Assembly: GCA_947373615.1 (NCBI GenBank)
Contig: CANBYN010000140.1
Location: 1 to 5,427 of the forward strand
Reading direction: 5' to 3'
Length of the DNA: 5,427 nt
Source: Burkholderiaceae bacterium
Lineage (GTDB): Bacteria > Pseudomonadota > Gammaproteobacteria > Burkholderiales > Burkholderiaceae
This document shows positions 5,168 to 5,427 of the stretch, piece by piece. The position numbers and the translations under genes were made by a program. Below the pieces are notes generated by a model that was not told the origin of the DNA, did no database searches, and saw nothing but the letters and a program-made list of their open reading frames with translations. The first letter of the stretch is position 1, and every line of letters starts with the position of its first letter.

Positions 5168-5427
5168 ATGCAATTTAATGGTTTATCCCAGCCCTACACA
5201 CGCGGTCAGGCACTCCCTGCGCTTTTGAAAGACCGCATTTTGATTTTGGATGGCGCTATGGGCACCATGATTCAGCAATACAAGTTATCCGAGGCGGATT
5301 ATCGTGGGTTACCCAACAATACCCGCTTTGCCGATCATCCGGGAGACATTAAAGGAAACAATGAGCTTTTAGTGCTTACCCAACCCCAGATTATTAGCAA
5401 GATTCATGAGCAGTATTTGGAGGCTGG
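5168..5427 (+). CDS. metH: Methionine synthase (B12-dependent) or split MetH homocysteine-binding subunit, N-terminal part
   Basis: The first 86 codons are visible and the frame is open at the window end. DRILILDGAMGTMIQQYKL (22-40) and the following DYRG...DHPGDIKGNNELLVLTQPQIISKIHEQYLEAG are diagnostic of the homocysteine S-methyltransferase domain of MetH. MetH methylates homocysteine to methionine using methyltetrahydrofolate and cobalamin in the cytosol. The zinc-binding cysteines lie further on and are not seen. About 20 residues precede the conserved domain. ATG at 5168 is the only in-frame start after the upstream spacer, although it lacks a clear Shine-Dalgarno. Several Burkholderiales encode MetH as two proteins, a roughly 350-residue homocysteine-binding subunit and a larger folate/cobalamin subunit. 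This fragment cannot tell whether the gene is split or full length. It is divergent from phaM. Confidence 0.93.
   Translation, partial: MQFNGLSQPYTRGQALPALLKDRILILDGAMGTMIQQYKLSEADYRGLPNNTRFADHPGDIKGNNELLVLTQPQIISKIHEQYLEA

Noticed and set aside
1..5427. Mobile element, CRISPR array, toxin-antitoxin or defence system
   Set aside because: No terminal repeats, spaced repeats, transposase, integrase or paired small toxin genes are visible; nearly all sequence is explained by housekeeping or metabolic genes.

Overview
The window looks like chromosomal core sequence from a betaproteobacterium. A Polynucleobacter-like member of the Burkholderiaceae fits best. The evidence is the gene set (a PhaM-type polyhydroxyalkanoate granule protein next to methionine synthase, an AcuI-type reductase, a DUF1289 protein and a B12-dependent MetH start), the moderate GC content and the very short intergenic gaps. 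The genus is inferred from protein character, not from a search.

Layout from left to right. Positions 1-822 (+) hold the C-terminal quarter of an AcrB/MexF-type RND drug efflux pump, cut by the window edge. Facing it on the minus strand is a tight three-gene cluster, read from 2328 down to 837: a small Cys-containing lipoprotein of unknown function, a flavin reductase-domain protein, and a soluble glutathione S-transferase. The gaps between these genes are 10 and about 21-24 bp, so co-transcription is likely. An 88-bp divergent spacer separates them from a plus-strand acrylyl-CoA reductase gene (acuI/yhdH family, 2417-3400). A 58-residue four-cysteine DUF1289 protein follows on the minus strand (3423-3599), probably with a TTG start. 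An A-rich 41-bp divergent spacer leads to a metallo-beta-lactamase-fold hydrolase with a C-terminal winged-helix region (3641-4726, +). The end of that gene overlaps by 89 bp, tail to tail, with a minus-strand phaM-like gene (4638-5093). Divergent from phaM, the first 86 codons of metH run off the right edge (5168-5427).

The genes do not form one obvious pathway. AcuI, the hydrolase and PhaM all plausibly touch acyl-CoA, carbon-storage or small-molecule detoxification metabolism. The GST and flavin reductase cluster suggests redox or xenobiotic chemistry, and the pump suggests export. These links are inference from neighbourhood only.

I see no mobile element, CRISPR array, tRNA/rRNA, phage gene or convincing new system. 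The points most worth a second look are the antisense overlap that encodes PhaM's basic tail, a perfect 12-bp inverted repeat inside the end of the GST gene, the unassigned lipoprotein heading the redox cluster, and a small hairpin with a T-rich tail just ahead of the acuI ribosome binding site.
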